From positions 62,001 to 126,000 of the forward strand of contig CAWIVH010000015.1 of assembly GCA_963839475.1 (NCBI GenBank): a stretch of DNA of 64,000 nucleotides, written 5' to 3'. The DNA comes from CAWIVH01 sp963839475. GTDB taxonomy: Bacteria; Acidobacteriota; UBA6911. A program made the translations under genes and the position numbers. The notes under the pieces are model-generated. The model worked only from the letters and a program-made list of their open reading frames with translations, was not told the origin of the DNA and did not search any database. Of this stretch, positions 17,253-26,979 are shown piece after piece; positions within the stretch are counted from its first letter, which is position 1; each line of letters begins with the position of its first letter.

Positions 17253-19925
17253 TTACGGGGTTTTGCGCAGCAGCGCCTCAAAGCGGGGATGGCCTTTCAA
17301 GGGGGCGAAATTCGGATCGATCGCTAGCCAGGCCGGCGACAAGAAATACGGCACCTTCAGGATCGACTCGATCTGATCCACCGCCTTGTCCTTCTCTCCC
17401 GTGAGCATGTAAATGCGCACTAGCTGATGGAGGAGGTAAGGGCCCGAATAAGCGTCTCTTGATATCGGCAGGAGAGATACCGCAAGAAGCCCTTCCCGGA
17501 TAGCCTCCTCCTTCTTGCCCAGATAAGCCAGGGTCAGTCCGCGGAACATGCGAGACTGCCCGTCCTGCGGCGCACCGGCCAGGTCGGTATCGATATTGCG
17601 CAGGGACTCTTCCATGTATTTCCGGGCTTCTGCCGTGCGGCCCATAAATGCGCTGACCTGGCCCAATGTCAGGGAGTGGCCGGTTTTGGCGCCGCTGAAA
17701 TCCTCCACTGTCAATTTCAACAAAGCCTCGCGCTGGGCGTCGTCGAGGACCCAATAAAGATCCCAATACATGGAGAAGGTCACAAGGAATTCCGTTTGCG
17801 GCATTTGCGGGGACATTTTCCTGACCAACTCCCGCGCGGAAGCCAGGTCCCCCACGCCCAGAAGGCACACAACTTTCATTTCAAGGCTTAAGCCATTCCG
17901 AGGCGAAATCGCCAGGGCATCGTCGAACGCCACGCGCGCCTGCGCATAGCGTCGCAGCCACAAATGGATAATCCCGGCCCGGAAAGCCGGACGATCCGAA
18001 CGCGGGTCCAGGGAACGGACCTGCTCCGCATGGGCCAGCGCATCCTCCCAGCGGCCCGCTCCCATTTCGGCCGACATTACAGCCATCAGGAGTTCCAGGT
18101 TGTTGCGGTCCAGCGCGAGCTCCTGCCGGCACTGCTCAATCGCCTTCTCGTTGTCAATTTCTACGAAAGTGAAATAGAGGGCCATGGCTGCCCGACCCTC
18201 CGGCAGACCGGGCGACAGCTGGAGCGACCGCTCGGCCGCAGCGCGGGCTCTTCTTTTTAATTCGGGATCGGGTCCGGTGTTGTAATACAAAAGCGACTGG
18301 AGGTAGGAAAGCCTTGCCCAGGCGACCGCGAAGGACGGATCCAGCTTCACGGCCTGTTCATTCTGGGTAATAGCTGTTTTCAGGGTTTTCGGGTCGTTCC
18401 CGCCTTCGTGCCATTTGGATTCCGCCCGCAGGAATTCCTGGTAGGCTTCAATGTTCTTCGTAGGCCTGGCGTCAAGCTGGCTTTGTTCCTGGACCCCCAG
18501 CTTAACCTTCAGCGCCGAGGCGACGCGCGAGGCGATCGACCCTTGGACCGTAAAGACGTCCTCGACCACAGCATCCATCGAATCCTGCCAGCGCATCTCG
18601 AGAATGCCGGACTCGCTAATCTCCGAAAGTTCGGGTGCGACCCTGATACGGCTGTTGTTGTCCGGGCCTTTCTGCCACCGGACCGTGCCCGAGAGCAGGA
18701 AATTCACCCGCAGCTCTTTCGCGATCGCCTGCGGCGCCTTCGAAGTGCCTTTGAACCCGGTCATGCTATTGCGGGAGATCACAGTCAGCTGGGGAAGGCT
18801 CGCGAGCCTATTGCGCACCTCGTCGGTCATCCCTTCCGCGAAATAGGCGTCCTCCGGCGTTCCCTGGTTTTCGAAAGGAAGCACGGCAATCCGTATGGGC
18901 CCGCCGCCGGCATCGGCGGCCTTCTTTGAACGGGTGAACCACCACGCTCCGGCGGCTCCCAGTAGCACTATCAGGCCCACCGCAAACGCATGGATCGGAA
19001 GCCGCCGCCCAAAGGGAACGCGCTCCTGTACCGCCGGCATGGCGCCTGAATTCCGGAGCAGACGCTTGAGGTCCGCTTTCATTTCAGCCGCCACCTGGTA
19101 GCGCATCGCGGGATCTTTCTCGAGCGCCTTGAAGATCACGTGCTCGAGTTCCTCGGACACGTCCGGGTTAAGGCGGACGGGTGAGGCCGGCTGACGGTTG
19201 AGAATACCGTCAATGGTATCGGTGGTGCTGCCGCCGCGGAATGGCAGCGCGCCGGTCGCCATTTCATAGAGCACAACGCCGAGGGAGAATAGGTCGCTCC
19301 GCGCGTCGACCGCGCCGCCCCTAGCCTGCTCGGGGGACATGTAGGACACGGTGCCGATGGTTGTGCCGGGGCTTGTAACGTCAAGCGCACGGGTTGCTGT
19401 AGCATCTTCCCCGGGGGCCGCTTGAGTCCCCCTGCCGGGTGCCGGCTTGGCTAGGCCAAAGTCCAGCAGTTTTGCCTCGCCGCGCTCCGTCACGAAGATG
19501 TTGGCCGGTTTGATATCGCGGTGGACCATACCCGCACTGTGGGCCGCTTCTAGCGCATCGGCGATCTGCAATCCCAGCGTGAGCACCTGTTCGACCGGCA
19601 GCGGCTTTCCCGTGATCTCCTGCTTCAGCGTCTGCCCTTTCATCAATTCCATTACGATAAAGGGCCTGCCGTCAGCCTTTCCAAAGTCGTGAACGGTGCA
19701 AATGTGCGGGTGATTCAGAGCCGATGCGGCCCGCGCTTCGCGGCCGAATCGTTCGAGCGCCTCGGGGCTTGCCGCCAGTATCTCAGGCAGGAACTTGATC
19801 GCCACCTGGCGATTCAGGTTCAGGTCCTCCGCCGCGTAAACGACGCCCATGCCGCCGCCGCCAAGTTTTGAGAGAATCCGGTAATGCGAAAAAGTCTGGC
19901 CAATCTCCGGCATATTCACCGCCAC
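17253..19925 (-). CDS. Membrane Ser/Thr protein kinase with C-terminal TPR region
   Basis: An 890-residue Hanks-type kinase. The N-terminal kinase domain (about 10-290) has the Gly loop LGGGGMGVVY, VAIKFL lysine, HRDIKPANI catalytic loop, DFGLA metal motif and SPEQARG substrate region, so it should be active. One membrane helix follows near 310-330 (FAVGLIVLLGAAGAWWF). The outer part has a TolB/CadC-like module (IAVLPFENQG, YFAEGMTDEVRNRL, LRVNFLLSGTVRW) and then TPR repeats. This architecture is frequent in Acidobacteriota. No cognate substrate is encoded nearby. A relic of a similar gene lies at 36302-37071. Confidence 0.92.
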   Translation of the reverse strand: MAVNMPEIGQTFSHYRILSKLGGGGMGVVYAAEDLNLNRQVAIKFLPEILAASPEALERFGREARAASALNHPHICTVHDFGKADGRPFIVMELMKGQTLKQEITGKPLPVEQVLTLGLQIADALEAAHSAGMVHRDIKPANIFVTERGEAKLLDFGLAKPAPGRGTQAAPGEDATATRALDVTSPGTTIGTVSYMSPEQARGGAVDARSDLFSLGVVLYEMATGALPFRGGSTTDTIDGILNRQPASPVRLNPDVSEELEHVIFKALEKDPAMRYQVAAEMKADLKRLLRNSGAMPAVQERVPFGRRLPIHAFAVGLIVLLGAAGAWWFTRSKKAADAGGGPIRIAVLPFENQGTPEDAYFAEGMTDEVRNRLASLPQLTVISRNSMTGFKGTSKAPQAIAKELRVNFLLSGTVRWQKGPDNNSRIRVAPELSEISESGILEMRWQDSMDAVVEDVFTVQGSIASRVASALKVKLGVQEQSQLDARPTKNIEAYQEFLRAESKWHEGGNDPKTLKTAITQNEQAVKLDPSFAVAWARLSYLQSLLYYNTGPDPELKRRARAAAERSLQLSPGLPEGRAAMALYFTFVEIDNEKAIEQCRQELALDRNNLELLMAVMSAEMGAGRWEDALAHAEQVRSLDPRSDRPAFRAGIIHLWLRRYAQARVAFDDALAISPRNGLSLEMKVVCLLGVGDLASARELVRKMSPQMPQTEFLVTFSMYWDLYWVLDDAQREALLKLTVEDFSGAKTGHSLTLGQVSAFMGRTAEARKYMEESLRNIDTDLAGAPQDGQSRMFRGLTLAYLGKKEEAIREGLLAVSLLPISRDAYSGPYLLHQLVRIYMLTGEKDKAVDQIESILKVPYFLSPAWLAIDPNFAPLKGHPRFEALLRKTP

Positions 19926-20072
19926 GGCCCATTATAGGTGCCGATCTATGAAGGAAGAAAACAAAATCAGGCACTCCCAGGCGCAGTCAAAAAATGCCGC
20001 ATGCAGATTTTAAGTATCACCTATACAATGGGTCCGGATTATTAGGATTTTTAATGCCTGAGCGGAGGCGTT

Positions 20073-21696
20073 ATGAAAAAGACTGTTATTTTAGTGCCGC
20101 TGGCATTCATTCTTCTGGCGGCGAGGCTCCAGTCGACCCAAATCGCCGACCCTTCCTGTGAGGTCGCGACGTGGCGGGGGTTCAAAACCGCCGCGGTGAG
20201 CTACACCTTCGATGACAACACTCCGAATCAGCTCCTTGTCGCCGTCCCAAAGTTCGATCTGTTCGGATTCAAGGCTACGCTCTTCACCGTTACCGGCTGG
20301 GTGACCGATTGGAGCGGCCAACAGGCCGCCGCCCTCAAGGGTCACGAAGTGGCGAGCCACACGGTGGATCACGTGCGCCTGGGCGGTCTTTCGATCGCGG
20401 ATGAAACCTACCAGTACGCCGCCTCCAAGGCAGCCATCATCTCCAATTCCGGCAATGAGCCGGCTTTTACCATCGCCTACCCCAATTGCCGGAGCGGCGA
20501 CGTCGCGCTGTGCTCTCAATACTATATAGCCGGAAGAAATTGCTCCGGCGCCATCGTCCCGCCCACTCCGCCCAATTTCTTCGAGATCAACAGCTACATC
20601 TGCGGCAGCCGGGGCACCGTAAAAACCACCGCTGACTTCATATCCCGGTTCAATAGCGCGCAATCGGCCGGAGGTTGGCTGGTGCTCCTCCTGCACGGCA
20701 TCGACAACGATGGCGGTTATTCTCCCCTTCCTTCAAAGGTCCTCCTGGAAAGCCTGCAGTATCTGGATGGGAACAGAAATGCATTCTGGGTTGAGACCTT
20801 TGGAAATGTGGTGCGCTATATCAAAGAGCGAGACAGCCTGTCCGTAACGAAAATAGCGGAGGACCCAATAGAATTAGTCGTCACTGATTCGCTCGACAAC
20901 AATGTCTATAACTATCCGATCACGCTGCGCAGGCTGCTGCCCCAGGGATGGACAGAGGTTGCCGTTACCCAAAACGGCGCCGCGATCCCCTCCGCTGTTG
21001 TAAAGCTGAATTCGAGCTCCTACGTAGTATTCGATGCGGTTCCGGATGCAGGGAATGTCATCATCTCAAATGCCACCCAATCCCAGGCTCCGGCTGCACC
21101 GTATGGTTTGTCCGCCACAGCCGGGCACGAATTCGGTCTCCCTGACCTGGAGTTGGACCGGGGGTACCGGAAGCACCCCCGCTGGATACAACATCTACCG
21201 TACCAACCAGCAAGGCTCCACCTATGTTTTCCTCGCATCGGTCGCGTCGTCACAAACCTCTTGCATGGACAACACCGCTATAGGTGGAACCACCTACTAT
21301 TATGTTGTCACCGCGTACAATTCTCTGGGGCAGGAAAGCCTGTTTAGCAACGTGGCGTCCGGTACCCCATCCGGAAGCGCTACGGCAATCTCCATGAGCG
21401 TAACATCCATCGCCATAACGACCATTTCAGCCGGCGGACAAAATAAAAAGGGGCGGGCAACCGTCACCATCAAAGACAACCTCGGGAATCCTGTGGCCAA
21501 TGCAACCGTTACCGGCACATTCTCGGGCACCCTTAATGAACAGCGCTCCGGAACGACGAACCCAAACGGCACGGCAGTCATCGACTCCTACAGCTTCCAG
21601 AAAACGATTCTGAGCCTCAAGTTTTGTGTCGATTCCGTTGTGCGCTCGCCGCTCACGTTCAGCAATCAGAATACCTGCGGAACCCTGACCAAATAA
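20073..21696 (+). pseudogene. Secreted polysaccharide deacetylase with Fn3-like tail, one frameshift
   Basis: The protein has a signal peptide, then a NodB-type deacetylase with the metal motifs SYTFDDN and SHTVDH and the LLLHGI strand, and should remove acetyl groups from an extracellular polysaccharide. After about residue 345 the correct frame continues as SVSLTWSWTGG, YNIYRTNQQGSTYVFLASV (fibronectin type III) and an Ig-like domain with ATVTIKDNLGNPVANATVTG. The frame shifts at the GGG run 21123-21125; deleting one G restores continuity. The catalytic domain is untouched, so the truncated product (stop at 21347) could still work. A sequencing error is possible. Confidence 0.75.
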
Positions 21697-22008
21697 ATAG
21701 GAGGACCGGCGAAGGATGATCCGGAAGTTCAGTGGGATGAAATCAAAAACGCCGGTGTTTGTTTAAAGTCTTCTGTATGACCGCGCTTACCTTTTCGCCT
21801 CGCGGGCCTTGCTGAGATTGAAGGCGCGGTTGATTTCATTTTCCCACGAGCCAACTGTCCTGGCAGATCTAGTCCATTCCGAATTTTCCAGACCTGATCC
21901 CATCCGGCGCCAATCCAGTGATTCCCCCAGAAACAGTTACAATGGCGTCCCTTGCTGCAATCATGTCTGTTGCCTGGGCCGAATGCCGATTGGGATGAGG
22001 CTGCAGGC
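21697..22008. other. Intergenic region without a recognisable gene
   Basis: A minus-strand open frame spans 21729-22076 but shows no family features and overlaps the lipoprotein gene. Nothing else was seen. Confidence 0.35.
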
Positions 22009-22578
22009 TTAACGCACCGGCTTTTTGCCGATCGCTGCCACTTTTTTCTCGACTTCGCTGAGCTTCTGCATGGCAATCTGGCCGGATGATCTTGCCTGCG
22101 CGATTTGATCGTTTAGCAGTTCGGTATTCAATTTGTCGACCATGGATTGCAGATCACGAACGGAGTCACTCATTTCTTTTTGACTCCGCGCGGGGATTTT
22201 CAGCGAAGACAGCTCTTCCCGCAAAACGCTCAGACGTTTGCCTGCGGCGGTTTGAACCGCCATTACCTGCTGACGAACATCCTCGCGGTTTGCCTTGGCG
22301 ATTTTGAGGGCTTTTTCATACCGGCTCCGGGAGGTTGACAAATGGGACCTGGCATCGGCATAAAGCTGATTTTTAAGCGACTCCTGTGCCTCATTCCAGG
22401 CTTTCTCCGCACTTGTCCAATCAGCGGAAGCGAAAACCGCGCCTTCTTCCTTTTTGGCCTGGTCCATAGCCTGCTGAGCCAGTTTCAGCTCTTCATCCGG
22501 CATGGAAGAGCATGCGAGGAAGAAGGCGAAGAATACAAGGGCACTTAATATCTGAATCGACTTGGTGGGGCTGCACAT
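22009..22578 (-). CDS. Coiled-coil lipoprotein
   Basis: A 189-residue protein with a lipoprotein signal peptide (lipobox LAC followed by SSMPDE). The mature part is highly charged, rich in Ala, Glu, Lys and Gln, and predicted to form long helices or coiled coils (ELKLAQQAMDQAKKEEG, SRSRYEKALKIAKANRED). This resembles DUF4398-type outer-membrane lipoproteins that may act in envelope structure. GGAGG lies 5 nt before the ATG. No partner gene is adjacent. Confidence 0.75.
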   Translation of the reverse strand: MCSPTKSIQILSALVFFAFFLACSSMPDEELKLAQQAMDQAKKEEGAVFASADWTSAEKAWNEAQESLKNQLYADARSHLSTSRSRYEKALKIAKANREDVRQQVMAVQTAAGKRLSVLREELSSLKIPARSQKEMSDSVRDLQSMVDKLNTELLNDQIAQARSSGQIAMQKLSEVEKKVAAIGKKPVR

Positions 22579-23089
22579 GTTGGCCTCCGCGACATTGCGG
22601 GATCACCACAATACCGGGAACCTATGTGATCCCGCCAGAATAGGAAGGAATCAGACCAGGCAGAGCCATCGTTAGCTCTGGTCTGGCAATCAAGCTCGTA
22701 ACAGACTAACCCTTTTTGAATATAAGCCACAAGCGGCTAGAAAGAAACATTGTTTATTCGACCGGATGAGAACTGGTTCAGCGTGAATTTGAATATGCCG
22801 TAAGGTGAAGAAACTCGGCCGACGCGCAACAATGGCACGCAAGGTAGATTGGAATCGGGAAAAAGCAAAAATCTGGACCGAAATCGAGCGGATACACGGG
22901 CATACTCATCGACCGGACCGGATCTGCGGTTTTCTGCCTGCTAGCGTGGATGTGAATGGTCACCTTCACACACCATGGGCGCTGATGGGGGAGGGGACCG
23001 GCGTCAAGCTACAAAGCATGTCATGCAGCATTGCAGTAGCAGTACCGATCAAGCGTTGGAAAAGCGACTCGCGAGGGCTTGGGCAAGAG
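22579..23089. other. Intergenic region with no convincing gene
   Basis: The segment has weak coding character. A plus-strand frame from 22805 gives a Lys/Arg-rich start (MARKVDWNREKAKIW) but no known family. It contains one copy of a ~60-nt dispersed repeat at 22801-22862. Confidence 0.35.
22801..22862 (+). repeat. Copy 1 of a ~60-nt dispersed repeat
   Basis: The segment begins TAAGGTGAAGAAA and shares 19 of the first 21 nt with 29135-29155; scattered identity continues to a common CGGGAA end. Both copies flank broken genes, which suggests a mobile-element end or a duplicated relic. Confidence 0.45.
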
Positions 23090-23980
23090 TCATCGGTCGA
23101 GCGCGGGTTGTACTTTGCGCGCTCTGGGTGGCGCCGCTCTGATCACCTTTGTATTGCCGCCTTCTACCAACAATACATCCACCGGTTTATTGGTTTTCCA
23201 TGATCCGCCTGTGAAATCAGGCACATCAATCGAATTGGAGCGGTTAGCAACCGACCATTCGCTCAATGGTGCTATAGAGGTCCAGAGCGCCGCATCATAA
23301 ACATCCTGGTCGAGAGGCAGTCCATTGCGAAGGCAATCAATCAGGCGCCAATCTTCAAGAAAGTCCATGCCGCCATGACCGCCAACCTGCTTTGCCATTT
23401 CACCTGCTCTTTTGATAATGGGAGGGGCATACTTTTCTTCGAGCGATTTATATTCCGCATCCGAAACCCATTCGCGATGACCAATGGCAATCTTAGGGGG
23501 CAGAGGATATTTCAGCGCGGAGGCTTTGGTACCGCTGATTTTGTGGATTCTGGAATAAACATTTGGCGACGTCACATCATGCTCTAGCATTATCGTCCGT
23601 CCTTTGCTGGTACGGATCGAAGTGGTGGTCATATTTCCTCTATATGGACTATCGACAAATTCTTTAAAGAAACTGTCACTCGCCGACAGTTGCCTGGCCT
23701 TCTCGTTCATCAAGAAATCGCTGCTCATGACTGAAACGAGGTAATCCATCCTGTCGCCCCTGTTAATGTCCATTATCTGGCATATCGGACCAAGACCGTG
23801 TGTCGGATAAAGATTCCCGCGCCTTTCGGCATTCTCTCTGAGGCGCCACATATTCCAATATCCATTCTTGCTAAAATTGCTCTCCAGCAGTGTATGTAAA
23901 TAGGCGCCTTCGCCGTGCACGATGTCCCCAAAGAACCCCTGCCTCGCCATATTCAGAGTCAGGAACTCAAACGAAGGGAA
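23090..23980 (-). pseudogene. GH109-like Gfo/Idh/MocA oxidoreductase-fold glycosidase, N-terminus missing
   Basis: The remaining ~297 residues match the C-terminal half of GH109/Gfo-Idh-MocA enzymes, which remove alpha-linked N-acetylgalactosamine using bound NAD. Clear motifs are TLNMARQGFFGDIVHGEGAY, SNGYWNMW-like KNGYWNMWRLRENAERRGN, YPTHGLGPICQIMDINRGDR and HGGMDFLEDWRLIDCLR. The Rossmann NAD domain (about 150 residues) is absent; upstream of ~23980 the sequence has no homology and soon runs into the end of the GH38-like gene. The gene is therefore a relic unless translation starts internally, which would still lack the cofactor site. Confidence 0.75.
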
Positions 23981-24111
23981 GTAAAATGACAATGAGGAGC
24001 AAGCTGATTTGGGCCATCGTAGGTGATCTGTTGGTTCTGGGTGCCTGCTCCTGTATTCGTGTCTCCTGGTGAGGGCAGATCCGCCCATTCTCGTCGGGGA
24101 CAGCTCCTTTG

Positions 24112-26772
24112 TTATCGAGTACTGATGACGAAGCTGGCGGGTGCGAATGCGGGCAAGCGAACCGCAAACGACCCGTTCTTCACCGGGATCGGCTCGCCTT
24201 GCTCGTGACCCCTCAAGTTGACACGCCTCACTCTAGCCGGATTTAGTCCGCGCGGGAGCTGAACGACGCAGTCTCCCGCAGTCCCGGCGCTTTCCCAAAG
24301 CCGCAACACTGTTCCGGCACCGTCTGGATTGGGTGAGAATGCGGTAACCAGGATACCCTTGCGCGATAGTGAAATTCCCGCCTCCGACGGCGGCAGTTTC
24401 CCTGCTTCACCGTCCGCCAAACCCACGGGACACAAACTGCGTGTTTCCACCGACGGAGTGATCAGCGCTGCCTCGTCCTTTGCGCCGCTCACGGCCCAGA
24501 GCCGCACGCGGGCGGTCCAAGATCCGCCGATCCACAACGGGAAATTCGTGCTCCACATGTTGTTGTACAGGTTCAGAAAGACGGTCGCCCTTTTCGGGAC
24601 GAAGTCGTCGGAGTATTGCCACAATCCCGGCTTCTCCAGGCTGACGAGGGGGGTGTCCGGCAAACCAATCCCAACGCCGCGGCCGTCGGGGCCGGTGACG
24701 GTCAGGCCGGGGTTCAGGCACAGAATGTGCCGGTTTGATCCCGCAATTATATCCCGCGCAGGATCAATGATTGAGCCGGGCCGCCCAAGCCGGAATCTCG
24801 GTTTGTTTATGGCAAACGGGAGGGCGAGCCAGCCTCCTTCGGGAATCGGATCCGGCGTCTTGCGCTCTATTCCCCATTCGAGTTCCACGTAAGGGAGGCC
24901 GCGGTACAGTACGACCCTGAGCGTTGTGGCAGCGGCCATCGGGGAGGCGTAATCCGATCGCAGCTCGGCAATATCAGCCAAAGGAGTATGCCGCACTGTG
25001 TGTTTCCATGACCCCGGCGATTGAGCAGAATAGGTCAGGCTTTCAGGCCCGGGGAGGTTCGGCTTGCCGAAGTCGTTCCAGGCCCAACCGCCCTGAAACC
25101 GGTTATATATCTTGTGATAGTTCTGCACTGTCGGCAAATCGAATCGCTCGTGAACGTATTGTCCGAGCGCACGGTCACTGCCCTGGTCCACGATTTCCCG
25201 TCCTCCGCGCTTGTCCATAAGCGACGAAATGCCCCCGCGCGGCAAATCGAGCACCAATCTCAGGAATTCATTCTCCAAAACCAGATCAGCAGTGTCTGCG
25301 ATCGGCGCCGGAGGACGGCGCATGGGGACATACGTGGAATATCCGGCAGGCGGTAACTGCGCTGCGAGGAAGCGAATCACGTCACCCTGCCGCTCAACCG
25401 CGGTGACGCGCCCGGTGGCGACATTGCGCACTGCCTCCCATTTCCCCTCGGGTACTTTGACTTCAACAACCGCGTCTCGCGCCCACGGAAGCGGGTTGAA
25501 CACCACTGCGCGCGGGCCTTTGACCCGGACGGCCTTCGCCAGTGCGGCCATCCGGCTCTGCAGAGCCGCGCCAACGAGCGCCGCAAGCTGGTGAGCGTAG
25601 TTGCGATGCTCATCGAAAGACCTTTCGAACTTCGTATACTTGCCTTCGGCCAGGGCTTGCTTCCACTCCGCTCCGTAGCGGTGGCCGACAAAGGAACTGT
25701 TGGATCCCCAGGTATGCTCGCTGTAGAGAAGGCTCTGTTCATAGGCCTCGGCCAGAGTCTGGGCAACAGGTTCCGTCCGGAGATCCCAGGCCTGCATTTG
25801 TGTGTCGAGGATGCCTAGCGCCGCCAGCTGCGGCCGCGTGTTTAGCACCAGTTTCGTTTCTATCGGCATGGACAGAAGGCCGTGAATCCAGGTGTCCGGC
25901 ATGTCGGCGCGGACCACAGGAAGCTGGGGAGTCTCCTTCAGGATGGCATCATTGAAGTCCGAGAGGCGGCCGAATCGTATTCGCACTCCGGGCATGTCTC
26001 GCCGGGCTTCCTCCAAGAGTTTCGTGACGTCCTCAGGCCTCGGAGGCCCCTGGTTGTCGCCGGTCATCATCATGGCAAGCCAGGTCTTGTGCGGCCATCC
26101 TGGCGGCGGGATCAGACCGGTGCCGTACTCGCGCGAGTAGAACGTGAGCAGGCGGGACCCGTCAGGCCCCTCCCACCAGAAGAGCTGCGGAACCGCGGGC
26201 GGCTTGCTGCCGCTGTTGCAGCCGATGTGGAGTATCTCGACACCTGCGTTCTTCAGAACTGTGGGGACCAGCCAGGTATGTTCCGGCACGTCGGTCATCT
26301 TCGCATCGCGGGGCAGCTCCAGCTTGAGTTCCCGTGAAAGGCCCGACGCGAAGCCCAATCCGCGCACCAGGTCCTCGGGATCCATCGATTCGGTTTCCGT
26401 CGTGAAGGGGAGGGCATGCCACTTCAGATGTCCCGTTGCTATTGCCCGCTCGATGCGGGAGCGGCGCTCAAGCGTCTGACCGGGCCAGAGCATCTGCCGC
26501 AGGGGCCAGCCGGCCATCATCCATTGGAACTGCTGCTCGGGAGGAAGGGTGCGGGATTGGTCGATGATCGACAGCGCGTGGTCGATCATCTCGGTCCGGT
26601 AGCGGCGGACAACGTTCTCGGGTAGGTCGGTATAACCGATGTCGAGATGTGTTTTGAACACGACGATGACCTGCTCCAGGCCCGGCGGGATCTCTTTTTT
26701 CGCCTGAGGCGTTCCCACTGAAACGCAGGCAATCGACCATGCAAGGACGGGCAGGAAAGCTCTGATGGACAT
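24112..26772 (-). CDS. Secreted GH38-like glycoside hydrolase (DUF5054-type)
   Basis: An 886-residue enzyme predicted to trim alpha-linked mannose or a related sugar from glycans outside the cytoplasm. After a signal peptide (MSIRAFLPVLAWSIACVS), the N-terminal domain begins with VVFKTHLDIGYTDLP, equivalent to the zinc-binding HxD of GH38. MTDVPEHTW falls where the nucleophile Asp is expected, and SEHTWGSN holds a likely third metal ligand. The C-terminal half is beta-rich, as in alpha-mannosidases. The start at 26772 directly precedes the signal peptide and has GGGAG upstream. It is intact in a zone of broken glycan genes. Confidence 0.78.
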   Translation of the reverse strand: MSIRAFLPVLAWSIACVSVGTPQAKKEIPPGLEQVIVVFKTHLDIGYTDLPENVVRRYRTEMIDHALSIIDQSRTLPPEQQFQWMMAGWPLRQMLWPGQTLERRSRIERAIATGHLKWHALPFTTETESMDPEDLVRGLGFASGLSRELKLELPRDAKMTDVPEHTWLVPTVLKNAGVEILHIGCNSGSKPPAVPQLFWWEGPDGSRLLTFYSREYGTGLIPPPGWPHKTWLAMMMTGDNQGPPRPEDVTKLLEEARRDMPGVRIRFGRLSDFNDAILKETPQLPVVRADMPDTWIHGLLSMPIETKLVLNTRPQLAALGILDTQMQAWDLRTEPVAQTLAEAYEQSLLYSEHTWGSNSSFVGHRYGAEWKQALAEGKYTKFERSFDEHRNYAHQLAALVGAALQSRMAALAKAVRVKGPRAVVFNPLPWARDAVVEVKVPEGKWEAVRNVATGRVTAVERQGDVIRFLAAQLPPAGYSTYVPMRRPPAPIADTADLVLENEFLRLVLDLPRGGISSLMDKRGGREIVDQGSDRALGQYVHERFDLPTVQNYHKIYNRFQGGWAWNDFGKPNLPGPESLTYSAQSPGSWKHTVRHTPLADIAELRSDYASPMAAATTLRVVLYRGLPYVELEWGIERKTPDPIPEGGWLALPFAINKPRFRLGRPGSIIDPARDIIAGSNRHILCLNPGLTVTGPDGRGVGIGLPDTPLVSLEKPGLWQYSDDFVPKRATVFLNLYNNMWSTNFPLWIGGSWTARVRLWAVSGAKDEAALITPSVETRSLCPVGLADGEAGKLPPSEAGISLSRKGILVTAFSPNPDGAGTVLRLWESAGTAGDCVVQLPRGLNPARVRRVNLRGHEQGEPIPVKNGSFAVRLPAFAPASFVISTR

Positions 26773-26979
26773 ATCCGGCTCCCAATTTGAGCATAGCACT
26801 GCCACGAACTGTAAGAAACAGGCGTGAAATCTCCTCCGATCTTTCCTTGCACTTCCGGGTGGAATTGCTTATAGAAATGCGGCGAAGAGTGCACCCCGGG
26901 AGCCTGTGCAATTTTTTTCACAAATCCGGCGTGCGCCAAGCCAGCATCCAAATGGCAACTGCCCTGAATGGAGCCTTCT

